DNA of 64,000 nt. It comes from Pyropia yezoensis. Taxonomy: Eukaryota > Rhodophyta > Bangiophyceae > Bangiales > Bangiaceae. Where the stretch lies: positions 6,384,882 to 6,448,881 of the forward strand of contig CM020618.1 in NCBI GenBank assembly GCA_009829735.1. Reading direction: 5' to 3'. A model generated the notes under the pieces. It was not told the DNA's origin. It searched no databases and saw only the letters and a program-made list of their open reading frames with translations. This document shows, piece after piece, positions 9,503 through 19,882 of the stretch. Both the position numbers and the translations under genes were made by a program. Positions within the stretch are counted from its first letter, which is position 1; each line of letters opens with the position of its first letter.

Positions 9503-11479
9503 CTAGGCGGTCGGCCCACACGGGGACGTGCACACCAGCTGGTGGCAGCGGTAGGGCGCGTCGCCGCCAGCCGCCGGGCGGCTGGCAGGGCCAACGGCAC
9601 CCGCCTCGGCGCGCGGCGTCGGCGCGCGTCCACCACCCCCACCACCACCGCCGCCGCCGGTGCCGCCGGTGGGGGTGGGGGTGGGGGTGGGGGTGGTGGG
9701 GGGGGGGGGGGGGGGGGGGGGCGTCGGCGCCGCCCCGTCGGTCGCGCACGGGAGCACCGACGGCACCCAGGCGGGCGCGCAGACGGCCTTGCACGCCCCC
9801 GCCCCGCCCCGTGGGGGCGGCCGCCGCGGCCGCCGCGGCGCCGCGTCGGCGGGGGCGTCCCAGTGGCGGCGGCGGCCGCCGCCGCCACCCCCACCCCCAC
9901 CCCCACCGCCGCCGCCGCCACGCGTTGGCGGTGGCGGCCCGGCGGGGGGCGGCGGCGCAGACGGGGCGGGCGTGGCGGCGGCCGCCGACGGCTCGGCGGG
10001 GGGCTCGGTCGCGGCCACCGGGGCCGCCGCCGCCGCCGCACCCGCCGCCGTCGACGGGTCGTCGGCGGCCGGCGCGTCGGTCCCCGCCGGCCACCCGCCG
10101 TCGGCGGCGTCGGCAATGTCGGGGACGTTGGTCGGGGCGGGGGCGTCGGCCTCCCAGACGCCGCCGCCGCCCGCGTCGCCGCCCCCATAGGGGCTGGCCG
10201 TGCCGGCGGCGGCGGCGGCGGCGGTGGCGGCGCCCGCCGCACCGGCGGCCGTGGTGGCTTGCCCGTCTGACCCGCCAGCGCCGTCGGCGGTGGCGTCGTC
10301 CGTGGGGGGGTCGGCGGCCATGACCGCGTCGGACGCGTACGACGCGCGGCCGCCGCGGGTCGGCATGGTCAGCGACGGCGCCGCGGGCGCCACGGGCGCG
10401 TTGGCCGCCGCCTCGCCGGCCTCGTCAGCCTCATCGTCGGTGGCCTCGGCAGCAGCGCCGGCGGCGTCGTCGTCGTCCGTCTGCGCCGCAGCGTCGGCCT
10501 CGTCGACGTCGGTCTGGTCCGCGGCGTCGGCCGCTTCGTCGTCCGTATCGTCTGCAGCGTCGGCGTCGGCGGCGGCAGCAGCAGCAGCGTCAGCAGCCTT
10601 GACAGCGTCGGACGCGTACGGCGCGCGGCCGCCGCGGGTGGGCATGGTCAACGACGGCCCCGCGGGCGCGTCGGCCCCCGCCCCGGCGGCACTGTCGGCC
10701 CCGTCGGCGGCAGCGTCGGCAGCCACGACAGCGTCAGACGCGTACGACGCACGGCCGCCGCGGGTGGGCGCGGTCAGCGATGGCGCCGCGGCCGCAGCGG
10801 GGCCCGCCTCGCCCACAGCGTCGGCATCATCGTCGTCAGTCTCATCCGCAGTGGCAGCGTCGGCCTCATCGTCGTCGGTCTGGTCGGCCTCGTCGGCGGC
10901 GGGGTCGCCAGCCATTACGGCGTCTGACGCATACGACGCACGGCCACCGCTGGTGGGCATGGTCAACGATGCCCCCGACGGTGCGTCGGCGGCTGCCTCC
11001 TCCGCATTGTTGGCCTCATCGTCGTCGGTCTCTTTGGCAGCGACCTCTTCCTCGTCGGCGGCGGCGGCGTCAGCGGCCGAAACGGCGTCTGACGCGTACG
11101 GCGCGCGGCCGCCGCGGGTGGGCGCCGTCAGCCCTGGCGCCGCGCGCGCCCGGGCGCGCGCCTCGCCGGCAGGGGCGGCGGCGCCCTTGCGCCCGGGCAC
11201 GTCGCTGGCTGGGGCGCCCGCGGCGGCGTCACCGCCCCCCTTCTGCTTGGCCGCCCCGTCGGCCGCGCGCGCCCGCTGGTTCATTGCGTCCCACGCGGCA
11301 ACGGCGGGGGTGGGCTGGAAGACCCCGTCCCCGTCGCTGCCGCCAGCCGCCGCCCCCACCGCCGGTGGCGGCGCCGTGCGGGGGGTCGGCACCGCCGAGC
11401 CGGGCGCCGCAACCGCAACGACGCTGGCGGTGAGGGCGAGCGCCGTCACCAGCAGCGCCCCACGCCGGACAGGCGCCAT
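9503..11479 (-). CDS. Secreted protein with five TRGGRA-YASDAV repeats
   Basis: A 658-residue protein I cannot assign to a known family. ATG 11479 is followed by a basic start and a hydrophobic stretch (VRRGALLVTALALTASVVAVAA), a clear signal peptide, so it is exported. Residues ~112-385 hold five copies of an 18-residue motif, consensus SLTxPTRGGRAxYASDAV, near residues 115, 170, 233, 275 and 368. They are separated by Ala/Asp/Glu-rich acidic spacers of 40-95 residues. Then come Ala/Pro/Gly-rich segments and a C-terminal part with six or seven cysteines (GACKAVCAPAW..., YRCHQLVCTSPCG). The frame stays open upstream to 12997, but that part is basic low complexity. The repeats vary synonymously while the peptide is kept, suggesting selection on the protein. 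It may be a cell-wall component or a multi-copy peptide precursor; both are guesses. Confidence 0.75.
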   Translation of the reverse strand: MAPVRRGALLVTALALTASVVAVAAPGSAVPTPRTAPPPAVGAAAGGSDGDGVFQPTPAVAAWDAMNQRARAADGAAKQKGGGDAAAGAPASDVPGRKGAAAPAGEARARARAAPGLTAPTRGGRAPYASDAVSAADAAAADEEEVAAKETDDDEANNAEEAAADAPSGASLTMPTSGGRASYASDAVMAGDPAADEADQTDDDEADAATADETDDDDADAVGEAGPAAAAAPSLTAPTRGGRASYASDAVVAADAAADGADSAAGAGADAPAGPSLTMPTRGGRAPYASDAVKAADAAAAAAADADAADDTDDEAADAADQTDVDEADAAAQTDDDDAAGAAAEATDDEADEAGEAAANAPVAPAAPSLTMPTRGGRASYASDAVMAADPPTDDATADGAGGSDGQATTAAGAAGAATAAAAAAGTASPYGGGDAGGGGVWEADAPAPTNVPDIADAADGGWPAGTDAPAADDPSTAAGAAAAAAPVAATEPPAEPSAAAATPAPSAPPPPAGPPPPTRGGGGGGGGGGGGGGGRRRHWDAPADAAPRRPRRPPPRGGAGACKAVCAPAWVPSVLPCATDGAAPTPPPPPPPPTTPTPTPTPTGGTGGGGGGGGGGRAPTPRAEAGAVGPASRPAAGGDAPYRCHQLVCTSPCGPTA

Positions 11480-13290
11480 GGCGGCTACCGGTGGAGGGGG
11501 GGGGACAGAAGGGATGGTGTCAAGGGGATGGGGGGGGGGTGGGGGGGGAGCAAGGCGGTGGGGGGGGCGTTCCAGAGCACAGCCCGTGTGGGGCGGGACC
11601 GCGGGAACGAGGAAGACCGCCACGGGGGGCTGTGTGGAAGCGGCGGCGCGCAGCTGCCGGCCCCGCAGGCGGCGCCTTCTTGTACCAATCCCACCCCCGG
11701 GTGGTCGGGTGCTCCACGCAGGGGGACGCGTGCCCCAGCCCCGTGCGCCCACCCCCACCCCCACACCCCCACCGCCGCCACCCTCCTTCCGCTCGCCGTG
11801 TCGCCGGGCGCAGGACGGCATTGCCGCCGCGTGTTCCGCCCACCCCCCTTCCCCCCCCCCCCCCTCTGCCCACCTCCGCCCCCCCACTCGCCCCGCCCGT
11901 GTGCCCCATTGCCGCCGTCCTCGCTGGCCGCCACGGCCGTCGCGACCCGCCCACGTGGGGTTCCGACGCGCCGCCGCGGCCGCGCCTACCCCGGCGGGAC
12001 GGCAGCGGCGGCGGCGTCGTCCCCGCTCCGGGGGCGGAGGCGCCCCCCCCCCCCGGGGGTGGGGCCGCAGGCCGTATTGACCAGAAATACATATGGGGGG
12101 GGGGGGGTGGCGCAGAGGGGTGGCGGGCAGGGGTGGGGACGGGGGGCGGCAAAGGGGTGCGGCGGCGGCGGCCCCCAAACAGGGAGACGCCCGACCGTGA
12201 CGCCGCCGCCGCCTACATCGAGGGTGGGTCGCGGCGGGGACGCAGACACCCCCCCCCCCGCCGCACGCACCGTCTGCAGAGGGGGCGCGGCGATTTTTTT
12301 TCTTGGCAGCCCCCCGCCGCCGCGCCTGGTCAGCCCGCTGGGCGCAGCGGTCGCGAGATTGGTACCCAATACGGTGCAGCGCTGGAATTGGGGGTTCAAA
12401 AAACAGGGAGCGCGCGGGTGCGTCACGCGGTCGCCCGCGCGAAAATCCCGCTGCCAGCGTGCGTGCCAGCATCGACGCGGGGGCGGCCAGCCCCTGGGGC
12501 ACAGCTCTACAGCGTGCCAACGCGGCTTTGGCCTTGGTGCCTTCAGTAGGGCGGGGCACACTGCTTGGTGGACATGGACTGGCCCCCGCCCTCGCCCCCC
12601 ATACAAACGGTCTGTCGTGGGGTGCACCCACCACCCGTGGTGGTGCCGCCGACCGTGGCGGGCGGCCAGAGGGGGGCGCCCCCGCTGGGCTCGCTGCGCG
12701 CATGGAAGCAGGGTCCTCCCCTCGATAGCGGATCACTACCGACGGGCCCAGACGGTAGAGTGGGTTGTCCAGCTCCAGCGAGCAGACAGTCGGTGGCGCG
12801 CCACTATTGCGTGGGGCACCCCGCGTCCGCCGCGCCCGCTCGCGCCGCGTGAGACCGCACTTACACCTTCCAGTTGTGGGCAAGGGGGGGGGGGGGAGGG
12901 GGTGGGCGACGAGACAGTGGGAGTGGCGGTGGGGGTGGTCATGGGGGCGGCGGTGACGGCCAGCTGCGGGCGGCGGCGTTGTTTCCCTTCCAGACATACT
13001 GTACTCTTGTGCTGTCTACATACAGGACATACGTACTGTACAATACGTACTGTACTGTATGTATGCACAGTACACATGTACATATGTATGCATACATGGT
13101 CCACAGCCACTCCAACGCGGCGGTACATGCCACTGGTCATCGACGAGTGGGTGTACTGCCGCACCGGAGTCGCATGTGCGGACTTGCAGGGACGACGCCG
13201 CAGGCTCATCAATTCGTACACTTATCTCAGAATGAGTGTCAACTACACTTTGTGCCCCTTCTGTGACGTTCTGGAGCTCCAATACGGAAA
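11480..13290. other. Spacer with TAC-rich palindromic patch
   Basis: GC-rich up to about 12960 with no convincing gene. From 13015 to 13100 the sequence changes to TAC/GTA-rich DNA: direct copies of ACGTACTGTAC, then a 14-bp perfect palindrome ATGTATGCATACAT at 13084-13097. The GTACTGTATGTA word recurs at several other intergenic places in the window. Confidence 0.5.
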
Positions 13291-13297
13291 ACACCAG

Positions 13298-13341
13298 CCT
13301 TGACTGAGGAGACCCCAGGGTTGACTGGATCCAGTCAACCC
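13298..13341. repeat. Perfect 24-bp palindrome with TTGACTG core
   Basis: A perfect 24-bp palindrome spans 13318-13341; its 18-bp core is TTGACTGGATCCAGTCAA. Just before it, at 13298-13309, lies CCTTGACTGAGG, whose exact reverse complement occurs at the related cluster near 30500. This could be a dimeric regulator site or the remnant of a small mobile repeat. Confidence 0.7.
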
Positions 13342-13699
13342 CCCCCACGTGCGCGCAAGCGTGGGTGGCCCAAACTGAGCCGTTTCGAGTACTCTAAATG
13401 CGCCCCAAGCACTCCTCCAGCCCCTGGACTTCAAGTTCTTGGACTGTCCTCATGCCGAATCCACGACCGTATTCGCAGAGCTTCCCTCGACCACTGCACG
13501 TTCGTGAGCTTCTCGGTCATAGCTCCGAAGCCTGTTTGTCATTCACGCGTCGACGCGGCGTGCCGCCTCCGGCCGCCCCGCTGCCACGCTGTCCCACCGA
13601 GAGACCGGTGCTGCACGTGCCGACCGTCCCTCGGTCCTGACCTGTGCGTCGAGACCGGCCGCTCAGCGGTCTGCGCATGCCGACCCCCGTGATTCCGCT

Positions 13700-15530
13700 G
13701 CTGCATGGGGGGCGCGTGCCCTCCCCGCAGCCACGCCGCCCCCGCCCCGGCCGCGGCGCTCCCGCCCCGTCCGCGCCGCCCCCCCCCGCCCGACGCAGCG
13801 CCCCCCCCCCCGGCCGTGCTGCCCGCCTGGTCGGCGCCCCCCCCCCCGGCCGATTCGCCCGCCCGGTCGCCGCCCCCCCCCCCAGCCACGCCGCCCCCGC
13901 CCCGGCCGCGCCGCCCCCGGCTGCCCTCCGCGGCGCCCCCCCCCCGGGCCGTGCCGCCCGCCCGGTCGCCGGCGCCTCCCCCAGCCACGCCGCCCCCCCC
14001 ACAGGCCGCGCCGCCCCCGCCCCGGCCGCGGCGCCCCCGGCCGCCCTCTGCGGCGCCCCACCCCCCGAGCGCCTGCTGCGGCGCCCCCCTCCCCGGCTGT
14101 GCCGCCCACCCGGTCGACGCCCCCCCCCCCAGCGACGCCGCCCCTGCCCCGGCCGCGCCGCCCCCGCCCTGGCCGCTGCGGCCCGCGCCCCGCCAGCCGT
14201 GCCGCCCGCCCTGCCGCGGCGCCCCCGCCACCGGCCGCGGCGCCCCCGCCACCGGCCACGGCGCCCCCGCCCCGGCCGCGGCGCCCCCGGCCGCCCGCCG
14301 CGGCGCCCCCCCCCCCGACCGCCCGCCGCGGCACCCCCCCCCCCGGCCGTGCCCCCCCCCCGGTCCCCGCCCCCCCCCCCCCCCCGCCGCCCCCGCCCCG
14401 GCCGCGCCGCCCCCGCGGCCCCCCCGGCCGCGCCGCCCTCGGTATCGCTGCCCCTGGCTGCGCCGCTTGTCCCGCCGGCCGCGCAGGCGGGGGCACCTCG
14501 GGTGCGAGCGCCACGGGTGGAGGCGGCGTGGGCGGGGGGGGGCACGGCACGGCCTGTGGGGGGGGCACCGCGTCTAGGGAGGCGAGCGGCACGGCCGTAG
14601 AGAAAAGCGACGCGGCTGAAGGTGGCGATACTGGGGGCGGCGCGGCCGGGGCGGGGGCGGCGCGGCCGGGAGGGGGCTAGCCAGCGGGCGGGCAGCATGG
14701 CCGGGGGGGGGGGTGGCGCGGCGGGCGGCTGAGAGCGGCGCGGCCGGGGCGGACGCTGCGCGGCAGGTGGCGGGGCGGCGTGGCTGGGGGGGGGGGCGGC
14801 GCTTCCGGGGTCGGGGGCGGCGTGGCTGGGGGGGGGGCGGCGCGGCCGGGGGCGGCTCGGCCGTGCGCGGCGGTGCCAGGGCGCGGGGGGCGCGGCCGGC
14901 GGGCGGGCGGCGGCGCAGCGGGGGGGGGGGGCGGCTCGGCCAGCGGTGGCGCGGCGTCGGGCGGCGCGGGCAGGGTCCGCGCGGCCTTGGGCGGCGCGGC
15001 CGGCGCGGGGGCGGCGTGGCTGGGGGTGGCGGCGCGGCCGGGGGGGCGGGTGGCCGGGCTGGGCGGGGGGCTGCGCGCGGGGCGGCGGCGCGGGCTGGAC
15101 AGGCGTGGCCGGGGTGGGGTCAGCCCGCCGGCGGGGGGGGCCGCGCCGCCGCCGGTGGGGGGGTGCGCCGCGTCCGAGGGCGCAGCGGTCGGGGGGGGGC
15201 GAAGCGGGGGCGCCTCAGGCGGGGACGCCGCGAGCGGGGGCGGCGTGGTCGGGTGGGGGGTGCGGCGCGGTTGGGGGGGGGGGCGACGCGGCCGGCGGCG
15301 TCGCGGCCAGCGGCCGGGGGCGCTGCGGCCGGCTGCGGGGGCGGCTCGGCCGGCGCGGGGGGCGGCTCGCCCGGGGGGGGTGGCGGCGCGGCCGGGGGGT
15401 GGGGCGGTGCGGCCGGGGGTGGCGTGGCAGGGCATGGAAGGGGCTGCGCGGCCGGGGGAGGGGGCGGCGGGGCCGAGGCTGGGGGCGGCGCGCCTGCACG
15501 GAGCCACTGGCGGGTCTTCTGCGATGGATG
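13700..15530. repeat. Strand-switching GC minisatellite
   Basis: About 0.75 kb of C-rich units on the + strand (GCCGCGCCCCCGCCCC-like, 13700-14450) is followed by about 1 kb of G-rich units of the complementary kind (GGGGCGGCGCGGCCGG, 14470-15530). The block therefore resembles a giant imperfect inverted repeat. All frames are open as Ala/Pro/Arg/Gly runs; no protein is called. Confidence 0.6.
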
Positions 15531-17198
15531 CTCCCCGAGCCCGGGCGCCCGGCGCGCGAGCCGCCGCGCCGCTAGCTAGCACCCCGCGCACCACCCCGGC
15601 CGTGAGGCCGGCCCCTCGCGTCACGGCACGACGCCGCACCGCCGCACCGGCCGCGACGCCACAGTCCCCAGCCCGCGCGCCCCCTCGAACGGCCAGGGAG
15701 GACGCCAGCTCCCCCCTCCTCGCACCGCCCCCACCGCCCCTACACCGCGGACACGCCCGCCGAGAACGCCGCTCCGGCTGCCCGCCCCCCACATGCGTCG
15801 CCACGTCGGGGACGACACACTGGACAGTATGCGTATGTGGTGTACCGGGCGCTGGGGTCGCATGTCGCGGCCGCTCCGCCAGTCGACGTACAGTAAATGA
15901 GTGTGAGGCGAGAGAGGGGGGGGCGCGCGGGTTGCGCGTGTGGTTCTGATGCCAGGTGCTGGCGGACAATTGATGGGGCGACAGAGGCCCTGATGGCTGC
16001 TCCTGCGCTGCTTGCTCAGTGGGTCGGACGACTCGCGCGGGGTCGCGCGCTGCGACCATGGCGGCTGCTGGTCGATTGTCGCGGGGGGTGTGCTCTGTCG
16101 GAATCTTGCTACGCAGTGCATACATATTCTATGGTGTGCGGCGGGCGGGCCTCTCTCGAACTCTGTGTAAACCACGTCGTGTAGACAGGTGGGGATCGAC
16201 GGAGGCGCGTGTCAGTGCATTCGCCCCACTGCGAGAGCTGCAACGCTTGGTGCGTCGCATGGCACCTACAGAACGTCCTCTCCCGTTGCCCGTGATACGC
16301 GACGTCCCAAACGTAGACGCGGTCCTGCTCACGCTTGTCCGCTGGTGGCGAGCCGGCTGCTGCCCCTCGGCATGTCCCTCTCAGCTCCTGCTCTTCCATG
16401 TGCGCCACGACTGAGCTTGCCTCCCAAGGCCCCCCTGCACCCCCTTCGACCCACGCACGCATGCGGTTCTGTCCACGCTAGGCTCCCCTTACCTACCCCC
16501 CGTCCCTTCCGTGCCGCGCTGTGCATGCTGGTTGACCGGTCTGGTGACCCCCGGCTGCGCTCCCACTGCAGTGGCGCTTCCTGGTCCGCGGTGGTGGAGC
16601 AGGATCTTGGCCAGTGCTGGCCGGTCCTGCTGGACGGCGCTGGAGCTGGCTGCTGGCGCGGTGACGCCCCGTCGCGGAACATCCCTGCGTGGGCACGGTC
16701 CGTCGCCGTGGAGCAGGGCGCTGCTGCTCGGCTGGCTCCGACCTTCACTGGCGCCGCCCCGTCAGTGGCGGTCGACCAGGTGGCTGATCCCGCAGTTTCC
16801 ATCTTCCTCCTCTTTGTCTGCCGTCCTGAGGCCGTCTTGTTCGCCGTGCTGGCCCTATCAAGACCGTGGTGGAGGAGCTCGCTGCTGCCGCGTCCCTGAC
16901 CTAGCTGCGTCGTTGGATCTGGCGGCGGAGGGGCTGCATCCAGCACCGTTGCCGCGCCTTGTCCCCCCAGGCGCGTCCCGCTCTGCGGCAGTGGACCCGT
17001 TCTGCCCCCTCGCGCTGTCTGAGCACCCCCCTGCACCGCCCTTCTCGCGGCGCTCTGGCTGTTGCGCCTCTTGCCTAGTCCGCATCGGGCTGGGCACGGT
17101 GCTTGAGCCGCTCCCACCTCATCCCTTAGCTCTACCGGCGTTGTCCCTGGCGGCGTTGGTCTAGTTCTCTACGCCCCCCAACATCACCGGTGCCAGCG
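15531..17198. other. Spacer upstream of unknown ORF, no supported gene
   Basis: GC content falls here relative to the left flank, marking the start of an accessory stretch. Several frames of 80-260 codons are open on both strands, but none has recognisable motifs. The frame ending at 17164 on + is rich in Trp, Arg and Ser and looks non-coding. Confidence 0.3.
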
Positions 17199-19400
17199 AT
17201 GGAGCCATGCGGTGACTGCGGCTCCGTGCTCGCCTCCTTCGGCTTTTCCTCGCAACACAGTGCTACCATGCTCGCTGACGTGGTGCAGTTTGCGGCGGCC
17301 AAGATGGAGCAAGTGCTAGGCAAGCGCATGGTGATTGGTGTGCTCTGCGGTCCGCGAGAGGGCATTGGCGGCTACGTGCTGCACGGGACAGGCGTCACCT
17401 CGTGCACATCTCCGGCGGCCATGGACGCGCTCTCAAGCAGTGTGGACGGCGTGGTACAGGCCCTGCAGCTTGTGGCCTCGTCGACTGATCTAGCCGCGTC
17501 TTTGGACGTTGTGAACGTGGGGGACGTGGACATGCATCTCGACGAGGTTGCGCCCATGCGTCGTGCTGCGTCGCCGCCACCGGAGTCTGGCTGTTTGAGT
17601 GGTGCACGTCGGCATCCTTCCCCTTCTACCATGGATGCTTCCACTACTTCCCGCCCTGAACCGTCGCCTGCCCCGGTCTCGCGCCCGCCCTCCCAATCGG
17701 CTCATGGTTCAACACCTGTTCCTTCTGTTTCCGCTAGCGGGCCAATGGCACAACCACAAGGAGATCGTCGCCGCGCAGATGGCGGCTCGAATCGTGCGGA
17801 TAGGTCCGCTCTCCCACCATCCGCCCCTCGTCGGTCTTCCTCGCCGGCGGTCGGACTTCCCGCTCTCATCCCATGGCTGACTAAGCTCCCAGAGCGTGTA
17901 CAGATCACTTCGGAAGCAACCGGGCGCTCAACGGAGCCCGTCGCGGACGACCGCGCCCCGTATCACATCACAGACACAGTGGCCAAGGATGTTACGGACG
18001 CCCTCGCGGTGCAAAGGAAGGAGAGAGGTGGCGGCATTAAGGAGCGCCTGGTCGAGCTCGTAGCGCTGTACAGGTTCAACGTGATCAAGCGCACGCGAGT
18101 GCAGTACACGTTTGAAAAGTGCACTCCGGAGGTAGCCCGTGGCGCCACGATCATCTGGTGGAAGGGCAAGAAGAAGTATGAGGTGAAGGACCCGCGCTTT
18201 TGCAACTCCGCTAGCGTCCGGGTCATTCCCATCTTGAGTATCTTCTTGCTCATGATCCACTTGAGGGACCCTGCATTCATGGCCATCCTGAGACACTACA
18301 AGGGCGGGGCGCTCGCGGACGAGTCGGCGGCGGCGAGAAAGAGTGTACAAAGCCCGACCTACACCGGGACGAAGGCTGTCGGCGGGAAGCGTAAGAAGCG
18401 AAAGGCGAAACGGGCTCTGTCTGATGGGGACACGGACGACAGCGGGGCGCCGGATACAGACGCAGATGATGCAACCCAGGACACCCTCCAGGGTCGCGGA
18501 GCTGCTGCTTCCAGTGGGAGTGGCGCCGGGACTGCCGATGCGGGCAGTAACGGAACGGCTGCTGGGAGCGGGGGTGGCGACGCGGCCGCGGGGAGTGGGG
18601 GTGGCGCCGCGGCTGCTAGGGATGAGGGTGGCGACGCGGCTGCCTGGAGTGGGGCAGGCCGCACGGCCACCGACAGTGGAGGTGACAACGCAGCTGCTCG
18701 CCGTGGCGGTGGCGTACTGCCTGCTGGGGGTAGGCAAGGCGATGCCGGTGCTGGGAATGCGGGTGGCGGCGCTACTGCTGATGAAGGTGGGTCTACTGCT
18801 CCTGACGCTGACGAGGGCGGCCCGCGAACGAGTCTTGCAGGTGTGGCTACACAACGGGCCAGTGGCGGCTCGGGTGCAGTGCGTGGGGACGGTGTCCTGG
18901 CGACCCAACATGATGGCTCTGGCTTGGGGGCTGCTACACCAGCCGGCGGACAAGGCCTTGCTCGTGCGGGGCATACTCCTGGTGGTGCGGCTGGTGGCGC
19001 CGCCGCAACTAGTCCTGCCGCCGCCCTTCAGGCGGCAGAGGAACTTGCCGCTCCTCTTGTTGCGGCGTCTGTTCACGTCGATGGTGCCCTAGTGGGCACG
19101 GGATTGGTGTGCCCCGGCATGGACGAGTACCACGGCAGCGTCTTGAGCCCGGATGTTGTTTCCGTTTTTTTGCAGCAGGTTGTCCCAGCGGCAACGTCAT
19201 CGGTGTATCCTTTTTCGACGCACACCAAGTATTGCTTGGAGCCTACTGGTGCTGGTCCTGTTCGGTCGACTCTCGCGCAGTGCCAAAACATGAGAAGCGT
19301 GTGGAGCCTCCAGTCTATCGGGTACGAGCAGTCCACCTGTCTTTCTCGAGAGCCCCGCTTCGCGATCGTTCTTCTGTCGCACTCAGACACCTCATACTGA
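17199..19400 (+). CDS. Unknown 733-aa protein in accessory island
   Basis: I do not recognise this protein. ATG 17199 opens MEPCGDCGSVLASFGF. Residues ~15-100 look folded, with an Ala/Val-rich helical pattern. A Ser/Pro-rich linker follows to ~235. A second folded segment (~250-370) contains RFNVIKRTRVQYTFEKC, GATIIWWKGKKKYEVKD and an aliphatic stretch (VIPILSIFLLMIHL). A basic cluster GGKRKKRKAKRA near residue 395 could be a nuclear localisation signal. Then come Asp-rich and Gly/Ala/Asp repeat regions. The terminal ~60 residues before the TAC-TGA end look unlike coding sequence, and the same frame resumes at 19407, so an intron may remove 19398-19400. The gene is tail to tail with the PIF1 helicase; a role in a mobile element is possible but unproven. 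Confidence 0.5.
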   Translation: MEPCGDCGSVLASFGFSSQHSATMLADVVQFAAAKMEQVLGKRMVIGVLCGPREGIGGYVLHGTGVTSCTSPAAMDALSSSVDGVVQALQLVASSTDLAASLDVVNVGDVDMHLDEVAPMRRAASPPPESGCLSGARRHPSPSTMDASTTSRPEPSPAPVSRPPSQSAHGSTPVPSVSASGPMAQPQGDRRRADGGSNRADRSALPPSAPRRSSSPAVGLPALIPWLTKLPERVQITSEATGRSTEPVADDRAPYHITDTVAKDVTDALAVQRKERGGGIKERLVELVALYRFNVIKRTRVQYTFEKCTPEVARGATIIWWKGKKKYEVKDPRFCNSASVRVIPILSIFLLMIHLRDPAFMAILRHYKGGALADESAAARKSVQSPTYTGTKAVGGKRKKRKAKRALSDGDTDDSGAPDTDADDATQDTLQGRGAAASSGSGAGTADAGSNGTAAGSGGGDAAAGSGGGAAAARDEGGDAAAWSGAGRTATDSGGDNAAARRGGGVLPAGGRQGDAGAGNAGGGATADEGGSTAPDADEGGPRTSLAGVATQRASGGSGAVRGDGVLATQHDGSGLGAATPAGGQGLARAGHTPGGAAGGAAATSPAAALQAAEELAAPLVAASVHVDGALVGTGLVCPGMDEYHGSVLSPDVVSVFLQQVVPAATSSVYPFSTHTKYCLEPTGAGPVRSTLAQCQNMRSVWSLQSIGYEQSTCLSREPRFAIVLLSHSDTSY

Positions 19401-19406
19401 CGACCA

Positions 19407-19814
19407 TTGTTTGTGTTTTCTTGCCATGTGTGCCACATTGCATGTCCGATGCTGCTTAACAGAAGGAGATGCCGCTTGTATGACGGCCCGCCGGCCAGGC
19501 CCAACCGAGTGTTACTGGCAACAGGGCTCGTGTGGCGGGCAGCACCGCCGCTGTGCGCCCCTGCCCAGGCTGCTGCGGTCGTCGCGAGAATGCCTGCCGT
19601 CGAGGTCTTTGGTGCAGTGCCGGAGCAGGGGCAGGACAACTCAGACTACCCCTTCAAGACGCTGTTGTATGAGTCGTCTTCATACAAGCACCTCAAGAAG
19701 GTGCACTTTGAGGACCTGGTTCCCGGCACCATGACAGCCGTGTGTGGCGTCAGATCTGGGGCCGCACCCAGGATGAAGGTAATGCTTTGGAACCGTCTCT
19801 ACATTGAGCAATGA
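19407..19814 (+). CDS. Possible 3' exon(s) of the 17199 gene
   Basis: The stretch 19550-19778 reads as well-patterned protein (VFGAVPEQGQDNSDYPFKTL, KHLKKVHFEDLVPGT) and is in the same frame as the preceding ORF. No start codon with good context is seen, and an acceptor-like sequence (gcttaacag, ending near 19461) lies upstream, so an internal or terminal exon is more likely than a separate gene. A second small intron is plausible: AAG|GTAATG at 19778/19779 and cttttactag ending 19840. The continuation would then run antisense into the 3' end of the helicase gene. Exact exon limits need transcripts. Confidence 0.4.
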   Translation: MFVFSCHVCHIACPMLLNRRRCRLYDGPPARPNRVLLATGLVWRAAPPLCAPAQAAAVVARMPAVEVFGAVPEQGQDNSDYPFKTLLYESSSYKHLKKVHFEDLVPGTMTAVCGVRSGAAPRMKVMLWNRLYIEQ

Positions 19815-19882
19815 ACCTATTGTTCATTGTCTTTTACTAGGCTCTCTTGAACGTCGTGACACGAACAGAGAAAAGCGATAGC

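Noticed and set aside
11480-12997. Extension of the secreted-repeat protein to 1164 aa
   Set aside because: The upstream frame is basic, Pro/Arg-rich low complexity, and the internal ATG at 11479 starts a clear signal peptide.
19407-19460. Separate small gene starting at 19407
   Set aside because: The first codon is not a convincing start and an acceptor-like sequence follows; an exon of the upstream gene is more likely.
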